In this document: piece by piece, positions 51,368 through 60,415 of the stretch
Layout: every line of letters begins with the position of its first letter
Position numbering within the stretch: position 1 is the first letter of the stretch
Assembly: GCA_029781135.1 (NCBI GenBank)
Contig: JAKOXH010000006.1
Span: 186,001-250,000 of the forward strand
Source: Planctomycetota bacterium
Lineage (GTDB): Bacteria > Planctomycetota > Planctomycetia > Pirellulales > Lacipirellulaceae
DNA length: 64,000 bases
Direction: 5' to 3'
The notes under the pieces: generated by a model
What the model was told of the DNA's origin: nothing
The model's database searches: none
The model's input: the letters and a program-made list of their open reading frames with translations, nothing else
Position numbers and translations under genes: made by a program

Positions 51368-52204
51368 ATGACACGCTTCAAATACTGTTTCAACACCAGC
51401 ACGATTCGCGGCCAAAAACTCTCCATCGTCGAGGAAATCGACATCGCCGCCCAAGCCGGTTATCAGGCCATTGAACCGTGGGTCAGCGAAATCCAGCGCT
51501 ACCACGATCAAGGTGGCTCTTTGCCCGACCTCAAGAAGCGAATCGCCGATCTCGGCCTCACGGTGGAAAGTGCGATCGGCTTTCCTGAGTGGATCGTCGA
51601 CGACGATGCCCGTCGCAAGAAAGCGCTCGAACACGCCCGCCAAGAAATGGACCTCGTCCGCCAGATTGGCGGCAAACGCCTAGCCGCCCCGGCTGCCGGA
51701 GCGACCGAAGTCTCCAACATCGATTACTTGAAAGCGGCCGAGCGCTATCGCGCGTTGTTGCTGCTCGGCGACGAACTCGGGGTTGTTCCCCAAGTCGAAA
51801 TCTGGGGCTTTTCCAAAACACTCAACCGCCTCGGTCAAGCCATGCTGGTCGCCGCAGAGAGCAATCACCCGCGGGCTTGTGTGCTAGCAGATGCTTACCA
51901 TCTTTACAAAGGTGGCTCCGATTTCACCGGCCTGTCGCTCGTCAACGGCGCGGCGATGCACGTCTTCCATGTGAACGATTACCCCGCCAACCCGCCGCGC
52001 GCGGCCATCAACGATAGCGACCGTGTCTATCCCGGTGATGGAATCGCACCCCTCACCGACATCTTCCGCACGCTGCAAACCATCGGCTTCGACGGCTACC
52101 TGTCGGTCGAACTTTTCAATCCTGTCTACTGGCGACAAGATCCGATGACCGTCGCCCGCACCGCGCTGGATAAACTGAAGGCAGTGTTGGCACGAACGAA
52201 CTGA
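51368..52204 (+). CDS. Sugar-phosphate isomerase/epimerase (xylose isomerase-like TIM barrel)
   Basis: 278 residues from ATG 51368, with GGAG 11 bases upstream. It has the AP-endonuclease-2/xylose-isomerase-like pattern: EEIDIAAQAGYQAIEPW, VVPQVEIWGFSKT, CVLADAYHLYKGG, HVFHVNDYP and FDGYLSVELFNPVYW. The conserved metal ligands (Glu/Asp/His in these strands) are in place. Function is 3-epimerisation or isomerisation of a keto-sugar or its phosphate. It follows the HUMPS enzyme, with a repeat in the gap. Confidence 0.82.
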   Translation: MTRFKYCFNTSTIRGQKLSIVEEIDIAAQAGYQAIEPWVSEIQRYHDQGGSLPDLKKRIADLGLTVESAIGFPEWIVDDDARRKKALEHARQEMDLVRQIGGKRLAAPAAGATEVSNIDYLKAAERYRALLLLGDELGVVPQVEIWGFSKTLNRLGQAMLVAAESNHPRACVLADAYHLYKGGSDFTGLSLVNGAAMHVFHVNDYPANPPRAAINDSDRVYPGDGIAPLTDIFRTLQTIGFDGYLSVELFNPVYWRQDPMTVARTALDKLKAVLARTN

Positions 52205-52299
52205 GATCGGTGGCAACATGCGTTGCAAAACTGTTTTCTGAAACGCCATGAACTTCAGTTGGGATTACAACTGGTCAATTTTCGAGAGAAAGGTCTACT

Positions 52300-53736
52300 A
52301 TGTTGAAATGCGCATTCCATCTGCGGGCAGTCATTTGCTTGGTTGCGTTTTCTATCCCGTTTGCCGCCACCGCTAAGAAGATCGCCCCAGCACCGACTGG
52401 CGAAAAAGCAATCTCGCTGCCAACCGCATCACCAGCACTGGCCAATTATGTAAAGAAACCGGACGGCAGCTATCAATGGCACCCGCGGCAGCAGGGGAAG
52501 GTTGGCGCCGGTGACTATGCCGAGTTGATTCTCACCTCGCAAACCTGGCACGACATTGTGTGGAAGCATCAACTCTTCATCTATCGCCCCGCCCAGGTTC
52601 GCGATGCCTCCCAAGCGATCCTCATGATCGATGGCGGCAACTGGAACGATTCCCTGGAAGAAAAACCGGATGCTTCCAATCAGCCGAACCTGCCCGAACG
52701 CGTACGAATTCTCGCGATGTTGGCCGACACGCTCCAAGTGCCGATTGCCGTGGTGCGGCAAGTGCCTAATCAGCCGATATTCGACGGCAAAAAAGAAGAT
52801 CAGATCATCGCCTTTACGTTCTCGAATTATTTCCAAACCGGTGAGTCCGATTGGCCGCTCCTCCTGCCGATGGTGAAGTCGGCCGTCCGCGCCATGGACA
52901 CCGTGCAGGCGTTCGCGAAGCAAGAGTGGAAGCTGGACGTCCAGAAGTTTCTCGTCACCGGAGGTTCGAAGCGCGGTTGGACGACCTGGCTTACCGCGGC
53001 CAGCGACCCGCGCGTCGATGGGCTCGCCCCGATGGTCATCAACATGCTCAATATGGTGGCCCACGATGAGTTACAACTCAAATCGTTCGGCACTTACTCG
53101 GAGCAAATCCGCGATTACACCGATCGCAAACTCCAAGACGACTTGCGCACCGACAAAGGCGCGGCGCTCCGCGCAATTGTCGACCCCATCGCCTACCGCG
53201 CCCAACTCAAGCAGCCCAAGCTCATCATTCTGGCAACGAACGATGCCTACTGGCCGGTCGATGCGCTCAATAACTATTGGAATGATCTCCAGGGCGAGAA
53301 GTACATTCTCTACGTGCCTAACAACGGTCACGGCATTCAAGATTACCCGCGCGTGGTCGCCACCATTGCCGCGCTTGAGCGCAGCATTACCGGCCAGAAA
53401 CCAATGCCCAAGTTGGAATGGCGCCTCATGGAAACCTCAACGCCGCCACGTTTCGAACTCACCACCGATGAAAAGCCGGTTGCCGTACGCGAATGGTCTG
53501 CCGAGGCAAGCACCCGCGACTTCCGCGAATCAGTTTGGCATTCATCGCCTGTCTCGGCCGAAAATGGCGGCGGCAATAGGTTCGCCATCGATATGTCGGC
53601 GCCGCGGAAAGGTTACGGCGCGCGATTCTTGGAGGCGGAATTCGCCGGCGATCCACTCCCCTTCGTCCTTACAACGACGCTTCACGTAGTGGGGAACGAT
53701 AAACCCGTGGCCGCCAACGGCGGTGGTGGCGAATGA
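52300..53736 (+). CDS. PhoPQ-activated pathogenicity-related (PqaA) family hydrolase
   Basis: 478 residues with a signal peptide (AVICLVAFSIPFAATA). The alpha/beta-hydrolase fold has Ser223 in VTGGSKRGWTTWL (GxS-like nucleophile elbow), then GLAPMVINMLNM, LIILATNDAYWPVDAL and NGHGIQDYPRVVA (acid and His). PqaA in Salmonella is a PhoP/PhoQ-regulated exported protein; most homologues are uncharacterised. A GAAAGG ribosome binding site supports ATG 52300. The C-terminal 90 residues are a beta-sandwich appendage. Confidence 0.85.
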   Translation: MLKCAFHLRAVICLVAFSIPFAATAKKIAPAPTGEKAISLPTASPALANYVKKPDGSYQWHPRQQGKVGAGDYAELILTSQTWHDIVWKHQLFIYRPAQVRDASQAILMIDGGNWNDSLEEKPDASNQPNLPERVRILAMLADTLQVPIAVVRQVPNQPIFDGKKEDQIIAFTFSNYFQTGESDWPLLLPMVKSAVRAMDTVQAFAKQEWKLDVQKFLVTGGSKRGWTTWLTAASDPRVDGLAPMVINMLNMVAHDELQLKSFGTYSEQIRDYTDRKLQDDLRTDKGAALRAIVDPIAYRAQLKQPKLIILATNDAYWPVDALNNYWNDLQGEKYILYVPNNGHGIQDYPRVVATIAALERSITGQKPMPKLEWRLMETSTPPRFELTTDEKPVAVREWSAEASTRDFRESVWHSSPVSAENGGGNRFAIDMSAPRKGYGARFLEAEFAGDPLPFVLTTTLHVVGNDKPVAANGGGGE

Positions 53737-53780
53737 GCGCCCCGACGCACTTCGTGAAAACGTAGATTCGATGGAGGACC

Positions 53781-53808
53781 GTTTAGCCGCGACGCGCTAG
53801 CGGAGCGA
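53781..53808 (+). repeat. GTTTAGCCGCGACGCG-family repeat, copy 5
   Basis: GTTTAGCCGCGACGCGCTAG followed by CGGAGCGA. It sits in the 101-base gap between convergent stop codons and is the only copy not followed on its own strand by a gene start. Confidence 0.85.
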
Positions 53809-53837
53809 CCCCCACGATCGTTAATTCCCCGTCGCCA

Positions 53838-54878
53838 CTACTGTTCGTGGTTCGGCAAAATCAGCCGGTGGCCGTCCACCTCATAATCGCGTACGACGAT
53901 TCCGAGGGAATTTAGCGCCTGGGCCGACCACGTCGGCCAGGGCGACCATATCGATCGCCGAGAGGCATCGGGGTTAACCGGCAGCCAGAACACGCCCAAC
54001 AACACCGTGCAGCACACGATGGTCGTGACGGCGCGACGCGGCTGCGGTTGCGTCGCCTCTTGTTCCAGCAGATTGCCCAGTTGCTGCGCTCGGCGCGTTA
54101 ATAGTGAACTGTGCCCCATGAAGCCGACTCCGGTCGACAATCTGCTCGGCGACTTGACCTTGGATTCCACGAGTCGGAGCAAGCTATGAAGATAATCGAC
54201 GACTTCCAGCTTGGTCCGCACCGAATCACGATCGCAACGAAATTCGCGTGCCGCGGCCGCCTGCTGCGAGGCCCACCAAACCAGCGGATGAAACCAAAAT
54301 ATGGCTTCGACCAATCGTTGCAGGAAAAGATACAGGGGATGTTGTAGCGCGATATGCGTCTGTTCGTGCCGCAGAATGGCCGCTTGTTCTCCTTGGGGAA
54401 ACCTGCACACGACTTCCGGCAAGACGATCACCGGATGGTGCAATTGCCAGCAAAACGGGCTCAAATTCTCGGCAATCACACGAGTTTCAAGTTCACCAAG
54501 TCGGCAAATTGCGGGATCAACGACCGCCTTTCGCACGATGGATGTCGCCCGCAAAATCCCTCCTGCGCAGGCCAGCAGTATGATGGCTGCACCGGTTAGC
54601 CAGGCCCAAGTGACGATGCGACCCACCGCACCGACGACGGTTACCGCGCTCAGCGGTTGTTCCGTAGGCTGAAAATCGGCCCACGCCAAGAACCGCAAAT
54701 GTGGCAGCAAGAACGCCGCCAAGGCCAACGCCAGTATGCACACGTGCATCGTCGACCAGCAGACGTCCGCCTTCGCCGCAAATCGCGATCGCCGTGCCAA
54801 CCAATTCGTCACGACAATCAATAGCGCGACTTGCACGAACTGGGATGCCAAGATTTCAAAAACTGCGGGATAGTTCAC
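53838..54878 (-). CDS. BlaR1-like M56 membrane metallopeptidase
   Basis: 346 residues. Two N-terminal membrane segments, a third near 90-108 and a fourth near 287-302 bracket a cytoplasmic M56 protease domain with HEQTH (H171, E172, H175). BlaR1/MecR1 proteases of this type cleave the BlaI/MecI repressor on signal. The extracellular penicillin-binding sensor domain is absent: only about 45 residues follow the last membrane segment. The 4-bp overlap (ATGA) with blaI upstream argues for one functional unit. The signal is unknown. Confidence 0.88.
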   Translation of the reverse strand: MNYPAVFEILASQFVQVALLIVVTNWLARRSRFAAKADVCWSTMHVCILALALAAFLLPHLRFLAWADFQPTEQPLSAVTVVGAVGRIVTWAWLTGAAIILLACAGGILRATSIVRKAVVDPAICRLGELETRVIAENLSPFCWQLHHPVIVLPEVVCRFPQGEQAAILRHEQTHIALQHPLYLFLQRLVEAIFWFHPLVWWASQQAAAAREFRCDRDSVRTKLEVVDYLHSLLRLVESKVKSPSRLSTGVGFMGHSSLLTRRAQQLGNLLEQEATQPQPRRAVTTIVCCTVLLGVFWLPVNPDASRRSIWSPWPTWSAQALNSLGIVVRDYEVDGHRLILPNHEQ

Positions 54879-55378
54879 GGCTCACCTTGTTGATCGACCT
54901 TGCGAATTGCCGCCTTTAGCGCCCGCACATCTTCTTGCGAAAATCGCCCATCTTCCAGCAGCCCCAGCACCAGCATCGGCAGTTGATCGGCGAACAGCAC
55001 ATCGCGCAAGTCGCTCAGCACGGCCCGGCTCACTTCATCACGCGATACCAGCGGTTGATAAACGTGCGCCCGTCCGCGCTTGGCTCTCTTTAGCACGTTC
55101 TTCTTGCTGTGCAGTATGCTGAGGGTAGTCATGACCGTCGTATACGCCAACGGACGCTGCAACTCGTCGCAGACTTCCTGCACCGTCGCTGCGCCCTTTT
55201 GCCACAGGACATCCATCAACTCGAGTTCGCACCGTGTTAAGCGGGGAGTCTTCATGCTTGCCGAATTTGAAGGAGACTTTGCCGCACGCCGACGACCTTT
55301 CGACGATGGTTGCGCGGAATTCGACATCGGTGTGTCGGGCGCACCTGCGGGTGGTTCGGGGTGTGGCCGTTCGCTCAT
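54875..55378 (-). CDS. blaI: BlaI/MecI/CopY-family transcriptional repressor
   Basis: 167 residues. The start at 55378 (MSERPHPEPPAG) leaves a 1-base gap from the preceding gene. An unusual Pro/Ser-rich N-terminal extension of about 45 residues precedes the winged helix-turn-helix (TRCELELMDVLWQKGAATVQ, YTTVMTTLSILHSKKNVLKR). The C-terminal dimerisation helices contain DQLPMLVLGLLE. Family members repress their own operon and are cleaved by the partner M56 protease. The partner is encoded directly downstream. Confidence 0.9.
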   Translation of the reverse strand: MSERPHPEPPAGAPDTPMSNSAQPSSKGRRRAAKSPSNSASMKTPRLTRCELELMDVLWQKGAATVQEVCDELQRPLAYTTVMTTLSILHSKKNVLKRAKRGRAHVYQPLVSRDEVSRAVLSDLRDVLFADQLPMLVLGLLEDGRFSQEDVRALKAAIRKVDQQGEP

Positions 55379-55379
55379 G

Positions 55380-56264
55380 TTAACGATATTTCGCCTGGCT
55401 TTGGTACAACTTCCGATCAATATCATTTTGAACGCCGCTCGCGTGCCCGTCGGCCCAGAGAAAATTAACATGTGCGGCATGACGGCTATCAAACTCGCAT
55501 TCGTCAGCATCGTCGAGATTTGGACCTTTTTGCGCAAACCCCACCAGGCGGCTATTGGCATCCTCGCCTGCCGTCATCGTTCCTAACCAAGTGGACGGCA
55601 GCTTCCGCGTAGTCCGTTCGCCAACCACGACGATATTCCCAAGTCCGCGCGTCATGTCCTTGAACTGTCGTCCGTGCCGTTGCACAAACGTGCCATCACC
55701 CGAGGCACCCTCCACATCATCCGGATCGGTCGTGCCAAAAACCCCCAAATAGTTGGCGCGCGGCAACTTCACCAACACCTGCGTCGATTCCTGGGCGTGC
55801 TGGTCGTGCCTGCCAATTTCCGCGTACAGCGGGAAGTCCGGCTCCCCAAGGTCGGAGGGGCAAACATAAACCACCGGCGTGGTGGCACGAACGGAACTGG
55901 GAATTTCATCCAGCGGCTTTGCTAGCTCAATCTGTGCCGCCAAACTCGGCTCTGCCACTTCAGTCAAAATCCGGGAAGCCCAACCGTAGGCCGTTCGCCG
56001 GCTTGGTTCACATTTCCACCCAGCCGGCAGCGATTCAAATGTCTCGTGGTATTTGTGCAGCGCCAAGCCGATTTGCCGGAGGTTATTCGTGCACTCCAAA
56101 TTGCGAGTGCTTTCGCGTGCCGCGTGGACGGCTGGAAATAGAATGGAAGCCAGCAGCGTAACCGACGAAACAACCACCAATAATTCCAAAACGGTGACAC
56201 CGCGGAAACTTGGTTTCTCGGTCTCACTTCGTGCGTTTCGAGTTGAACGATAAGTTGTCATCAT
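55380..56264 (-). CDS. DUF1559-like pseudopilin, first gene of the blaI operon
   Basis: 294 residues. The prepilin-like start is RG22-VTVLELLVV with Glu at +5 and AVHAARESTRNLECTNNLRQIG, as in DUF1559. The C-terminus has HVNFLWADGHASG in place of the family's H-x9-DG motif. The stop is one base from the blaI start, which makes co-transcription with blaI and blaR1 very likely. A surface or secretion protein controlled by this protease-repressor pair would be unusual. Confidence 0.85.
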   Translation of the reverse strand: MMTTYRSTRNARSETEKPSFRGVTVLELLVVVSSVTLLASILFPAVHAARESTRNLECTNNLRQIGLALHKYHETFESLPAGWKCEPSRRTAYGWASRILTEVAEPSLAAQIELAKPLDEIPSSVRATTPVVYVCPSDLGEPDFPLYAEIGRHDQHAQESTQVLVKLPRANYLGVFGTTDPDDVEGASGDGTFVQRHGRQFKDMTRGLGNIVVVGERTTRKLPSTWLGTMTAGEDANSRLVGFAQKGPNLDDADECEFDSRHAAHVNFLWADGHASGVQNDIDRKLYQSQAKYR

Positions 56265-56509
56265 TCTTTGTAGACAATTCGCCCGTGGTTCTCCCAGGCA
56301 AAATGGAACTTCCGATAGGCTCGGATTCTACCTTATTGCGGAGGTCTGCCAATGCCACCCGAGGCCACGGAAACTGCGATTTCTACTTAGCGAAGCACCG
56401 CTTGTTGTCGCGGGGAACACGAAATCGCCGTTAAATCTCGGCAATTCTTAAATTCACCCAGCAAGAATCCGCGGAACCTGCCTTCCGCCGTCATCGCTTC
56501 CCGCCAGCC

Positions 56510-57634
56510 CTATTGTCCCCGCAGCGTCTCGGCGATCGGCAGTCTCACACAGCGAAACGCCGGCCAAAAAGCGCCGGTCCCAGCGATCAGCACCGCCACC
56601 CCGGCACCTTCCAGAATCGCGCGCGGCGAAATATCGCCTTGGACTAGCCCACTCGTCTTTCGCCAATGAGCCAATGCTAAAGTGAGTGCAATTCCCAGGA
56701 GGCATCCCCCAATAGCACCGATCGCTCCCAACAAGAGCGATTCACTCAGGATTAGTCTGATTACCCGGAACCGTCGCCAGCCAATCGCCAAAAGCGTTGC
56801 GATTTCACCGCGTCGCTCAAACACGGTCATCGCCATCGTGTTCATCATCCCAATCGCGCCGATGACCACCGCAAATAGGGCAGTGAACCAAGACATGTTT
56901 CTTGCCAATTTCATCTGCGCGAGTGAGTCCACAAACTCCGCACACGGCGTCGCGACAATCTCCGGGTTGAAGGCGTCGATTTGCCGCCTAAGTTCGGCTA
57001 TGGCGTTTGAGCTTTTGTTGGCCGACTGAACCACAAAGCCCGTGACCTCGCCCGGCCGATCCATCTGCCGCTGCAATTCGTCGAGCAGCATGAACACCGC
57101 GCCATTTTCATAAACGCTAAAACTCTCGAAGACGCCGACCACTTCAAAATTCTGGCCATAGAGCGGAACGTGGTCGCCGACGTGCTTCCCAAGATTTTCG
57201 GCGAGAATCCGCCCCAACATCACCTTGCGGCCATCGCCCGCCGCCAGCCGCCTTCCCGAAATCACATTAACGCGCTCAAACACCGGGCAGTTCGGCTCCC
57301 AGCCATTCACAATCACCATGAACAAATCTCGGTCCTCGAAGCTGACCATGTCCATCAGCCCCGCGATCACTTCCCGCACACCGGGTAGCGCCCGAATTCT
57401 GTCGCCGACGGTCAGATCGATTCCTTTCGACAATTGCGCCGCCCCACCCCGGCGCTGCACGACCAGATCGGCGCCGCGCTTGGTGTACAAATCGAGAAAC
57501 GACGATTCGAGCGACTCACTGACGCCGACGAGTGCGACCACCGCCGTCACCGAAACCGCGAGGCCAACCACCGTCAGTGCCGAGCGAAAAGGTCGCCGCC
57601 ACAAATTCTTACGCGCGATGTCCCAAGTGTGCAT
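56510..57634 (-). CDS. ABC transporter permease (MacB/FtsX type), third gene
   Basis: 374 residues from 57634 (MHTWDIARKNLWRRPF). One N-terminal membrane helix (ALTVVGLAVSVTAVVALVGV), a large periplasmic MacB-like core (about 45-240), and three C-terminal helices of the FtsX domain (FTALFAVVIGAIGMMNTMAM, LIGALG-type, VLIAGTGAFWPAFRC). With the paired permease and ATPase it forms a LolCDE/MacB-like exporter of lipoproteins, peptides or drugs. No membrane-fusion protein gene is seen in the window. Confidence 0.88.
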   Translation of the reverse strand: MHTWDIARKNLWRRPFRSALTVVGLAVSVTAVVALVGVSESLESSFLDLYTKRGADLVVQRRGGAAQLSKGIDLTVGDRIRALPGVREVIAGLMDMVSFEDRDLFMVIVNGWEPNCPVFERVNVISGRRLAAGDGRKVMLGRILAENLGKHVGDHVPLYGQNFEVVGVFESFSVYENGAVFMLLDELQRQMDRPGEVTGFVVQSANKSSNAIAELRRQIDAFNPEIVATPCAEFVDSLAQMKLARNMSWFTALFAVVIGAIGMMNTMAMTVFERRGEIATLLAIGWRRFRVIRLILSESLLLGAIGAIGGCLLGIALTLALAHWRKTSGLVQGDISPRAILEGAGVAVLIAGTGAFWPAFRCVRLPIAETLRGQ

Positions 57635-57652
57635 GGCGACCAATCCGTGGTG

Positions 57653-58354
57653 TCAGGCGTCGTGCAGTCGCCCGTCGCGAATCCAAACCGTCCGCTCCGC
57701 GCGCGCGGCCACCTCGGCATCGTGCGTGATGACGACGAGCGTCAAACCGCGCTCGCGATGAAGCCGGTCGAACAAGTCGAGCACGACTATTCCCGACGGC
57801 GTGTCCAAGTTCCCCGTCGGTTCATCGGCCAGGAGCAATTTGGGATCATTCGCCAAGGCCCGCGCGATCGCCACGCGCTGCCGCTCACCCACCGAAAGCT
57901 TCGCCGGCAAATGGCCGCTACGGTGCGTCATTCCCACGAGCGCCAGCAAATCGGCCGCCTTAGCCGCCCGTGCCCGCGGGCCGAGCGTCGTCTCAAACAT
58001 CGGTATCTGCACGTTTTCCAACGCCGTGAGCGTGGGCAACAAGTAGAACGACTGAAACACGAAGCCCAACGTTGAGGCGCGAAACTGGTCGAGGTTCGCA
58101 TGTCGCCGCAGCGATTGCCCTTCAAAGGCGACTTCACCGCTCGTGGGATGATCGAGCGCGCCCAGCAAATTCAACAATGTCGATTTCCCACTACCGCTCG
58201 GCCCCATGATCGCCAGGTATTCACCCGATCGAATCGATAGCGAAACATCGGTCAACGCCTGCACGGCACCGTCATCGTACGTTCGGCTTACTCCCTGAAC
58301 TTCCAACAACGGCCGCGGGTTGGATTGCACAACGGATGCAGGATCGTTACTCAT
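57653..58354 (-). CDS. ABC transporter ATP-binding protein (LolD/MacB-type)
   Basis: 233 residues with Walker A GPSGSGKST, Walker B LLLADEPTGNLD and the signature LSVGERQRVAIARA (Val in place of the usual Gly at the third position). The H-loop is VVITHDAEVA. The gene overlaps the upstream permease by 8 bases (58347-58354) and precedes the downstream permease by 18. It energises the two MacB/FtsX-like permeases. Confidence 0.93.
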   Translation of the reverse strand: MSNDPASVVQSNPRPLLEVQGVSRTYDDGAVQALTDVSLSIRSGEYLAIMGPSGSGKSTLLNLLGALDHPTSGEVAFEGQSLRRHANLDQFRASTLGFVFQSFYLLPTLTALENVQIPMFETTLGPRARAAKAADLLALVGMTHRSGHLPAKLSVGERQRVAIARALANDPKLLLADEPTGNLDTPSGIVVLDLFDRLHRERGLTLVVITHDAEVAARAERTVWIRDGRLHDA

Positions 58355-59492
58355 GTCTCAACGACTCAACTGGCGGAACACCGGTCGCACGCACCGCCGG
58401 ATACAGCGAACCGACGACGGCCGCCAGCACGGCCCCAACGACTGCCGGCAACAGCGCGGAGAGCGCTATCCTCTCCGGTACTAACAAGCTAGTCCGACCC
58501 CAACCGCTGAGCAAGCCGACGAGCGCCCAAGCCGCGATACCCCCCAACAGTGCTCCGGCCACGCCCATCAACAGGCTCTCGCCGACAATCATCCACACCA
58601 TGCGTGCCCGTTTCCAGCCGATCGCGCGCAATACGCCGAATTCGCGCGTTCGTTCGCTGACCGACATCAGCATTGTATTTAGCATGCCGACGAGCGATAA
58701 CGCCACGACGATCGCCGACACCGCCCACGCCAGCGAACTCCCCAGCTTGGCCTCCGTTGCGCCATCCACAAATTGGTGCGTCGGCTGCGCTTTGAGGCCC
58801 AGCGGCTGCCCGGCCGCCGTGAGATTCTCAATCTCGCGGCAAACCTCTCGCAACGCGTCTTCATTGCGAATGGCAGCGTCGACTTGAATCTGAAATTCCG
58901 ACACGATTCCCGGCCGCCCCATGAGCTCTTGCACATCGGCCAGCGTGGCGATGACACTATTTGAGTCGAACGAGTTATCGGCTGCAATCACGCCCGCCAC
59001 GCGAAAATGTTTGTCTTCAACGCGCAGTGTTTCTCCAGGATGTTTGTTAAGTGCATCAGCGATTCCGCGTCCCAACAGCACGGTGCCACGTTCGTCCGGC
59101 GCTAATTCTCGTCCTTCCGCAAGCGCGAGCTGCCGCATCGGAAAACCAGCGGGCGATAAACCCCGCAACGGGATGCCCAAGAGATCCGCATCCGCCAGCG
59201 ACACCATATCGGTCAACGAACCATCCACCTTGCCAACCCCGGCGATAGTCTGTAGCCGTTCCCCTAGTTCTGCCCGCAAACTGCTCGTCAACCGATTCGA
59301 CACCCCGGCGCGCACGACGACGATGTCCACGCCTCTGGCAGAATAGAATTCTCGCGCGGAATTTGCATAACCCCAAGCCACGCTCCACAGCGTGGCCATT
59401 GCCATCACGGCCACACCCAGTCCACAAACCGTGAGCAACGTCCGCAGCAACCGGTGCCGCAAGTTCTTCAAGATGACTTCAACAAACAACAT
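58347..59492 (-). CDS. ABC transporter permease (MacB/FtsX type), first gene
   Basis: 381 residues. The N-terminal helix (TLLTVCGLGVAVMAMATLWSV) is followed by a periplasmic MacB_PCD-like domain with GVSNRLTSSLRAELGERLQ, then three FtsX helices (AWAVSAIVVALSLVGMLNTM, SLLMGVAGALLGGIAAWAL, PAVVGAVLAAVVGSLYPAVR). It is a paralogue of the permease at 56510. First gene of the operon on this strand; the REP copy at 59509 lies between it and the divergent biosynthetic locus. Confidence 0.88.
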   Translation of the reverse strand: MLFVEVILKNLRHRLLRTLLTVCGLGVAVMAMATLWSVAWGYANSAREFYSARGVDIVVVRAGVSNRLTSSLRAELGERLQTIAGVGKVDGSLTDMVSLADADLLGIPLRGLSPAGFPMRQLALAEGRELAPDERGTVLLGRGIADALNKHPGETLRVEDKHFRVAGVIAADNSFDSNSVIATLADVQELMGRPGIVSEFQIQVDAAIRNEDALREVCREIENLTAAGQPLGLKAQPTHQFVDGATEAKLGSSLAWAVSAIVVALSLVGMLNTMLMSVSERTREFGVLRAIGWKRARMVWMIVGESLLMGVAGALLGGIAAWALVGLLSGWGRTSLLVPERIALSALLPAVVGAVLAAVVGSLYPAVRATGVPPVESLRHE

Positions 59493-59508
59493 TCTGTTCG
59501 TATGTCCC

Positions 59509-59537
59509 GTTTAGCCGCGACGCGCCAGCGGAGCGCG
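59509..59537 (+). repeat. GTTTAGCCGCGACGCG-family repeat, copy 6
   Basis: GTTTAGCCGCGACGCGCCAG followed by CGGAGCGCG. It lies between the divergent ABC operon and the polyketide operon. Confidence 0.85.
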
Positions 59538-59704
59538 TTGACCCGCGAACTCCACTCCGAAGTATCCAGCGCTCACCCAAATTGCGGAACTGAATTTGCA
59601 TGGAGGGTATAACAATCCACCCATATGGGGATTGACTCTCAACCGAAATTCCCCGACAAAACACTTTCTACGATGTTCATAGTACCGTGCCAAGGAGTCG
59701 GCAA

Positions 59705-60415
59705 TTGAGGTCTCTAGCGGTTCGCGATCGGCAGCCGGAGTTGATGGACCAACCGGGCCTCGATGCCAAGGTCCATCATCGTGCGCTGGCCGGGTTGGGA
59801 AAGGCCAATTCCATCAGCCGCATTGCCCACGCCGTGTGGCATTCGATTCGCGATGCCTGCTGCCCTGTCGCGAATTATTGCCCACTGCGGATTCTCGATA
59901 TCGCCTCGGGCGGCGGCGACATTACGCTCGGCGTCGCTCAACTCGCGGCCCGCGCGGGAATCGCCGTGGAAGCATACGGCTGCGATGTGAACCCAACCGC
60001 CATCGCCTACGCGCAAGCCGCCGCTCGCCGTGCCGGCATCACGAACGCGAGCTTCTTTCAACGCGATGCCCTCGTCGAGCCGCTCGGCGAATACGATGTC
60101 GTCATGAGCACGCTGTTTCTGCATCATCTGGCGGAAGAGGAAGCTCGCCAACTCCTGCAAAAAATGGCCTCGGCCGCCACACAGTTCGTGGTTGTCGATG
60201 ATCTCTGCCGCAACCGCCTGGGTTACGTTTACGCCTGGGCCGGCGTGCGTTTACTGACTCGCTCGCGAATCGTCCACACCGATGGACCGCTTTCGGTGCG
60301 CGCCGCGTTCACGACCGATGAGGCGGCCCAGCTTGCTCGCGAGGCCGGTTGGCAAAACGTCGCCGTTCGCACCCATTGGCCGCAACGCTTCATCTTGTCC
60401 TGGAAGAAGTCATGA
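59705..60415 (+). CDS. SAM-dependent methyltransferase of the type III PKS locus
   Basis: 236 residues from TTG 59705, chosen because AAGGAG lies 7 bases upstream; GTG 59687 is too close to nothing useful. It is a class I methyltransferase: LRILDIASGGGDITLG (61-76) is the SAM-binding motif I, YGCDVNPTAIAYA contains the acidic ribose contact, and YDVVMSTLFLHHL is motif IV. It probably methylates a polyketide or phenol. The stop overlaps the next gene's ATG by 4 bases, so translation is coupled. Confidence 0.85.
   Translation: MRSLAVRDRQPELMDQPGLDAKVHHRALAGLGKANSISRIAHAVWHSIRDACCPVANYCPLRILDIASGGGDITLGVAQLAARAGIAVEAYGCDVNPTAIAYAQAAARRAGITNASFFQRDALVEPLGEYDVVMSTLFLHHLAEEEARQLLQKMASAATQFVVVDDLCRNRLGYVYAWAGVRLLTRSRIVHTDGPLSVRAAFTTDEAAQLAREAGWQNVAVRTHWPQRFILSWKKS

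Noticed and set aside
53838-55378. Beta-lactam resistance operon from the BlaI/BlaR1 match
   Set aside because: No beta-lactamase gene is nearby and BlaR1 lacks the penicillin-binding sensor domain.
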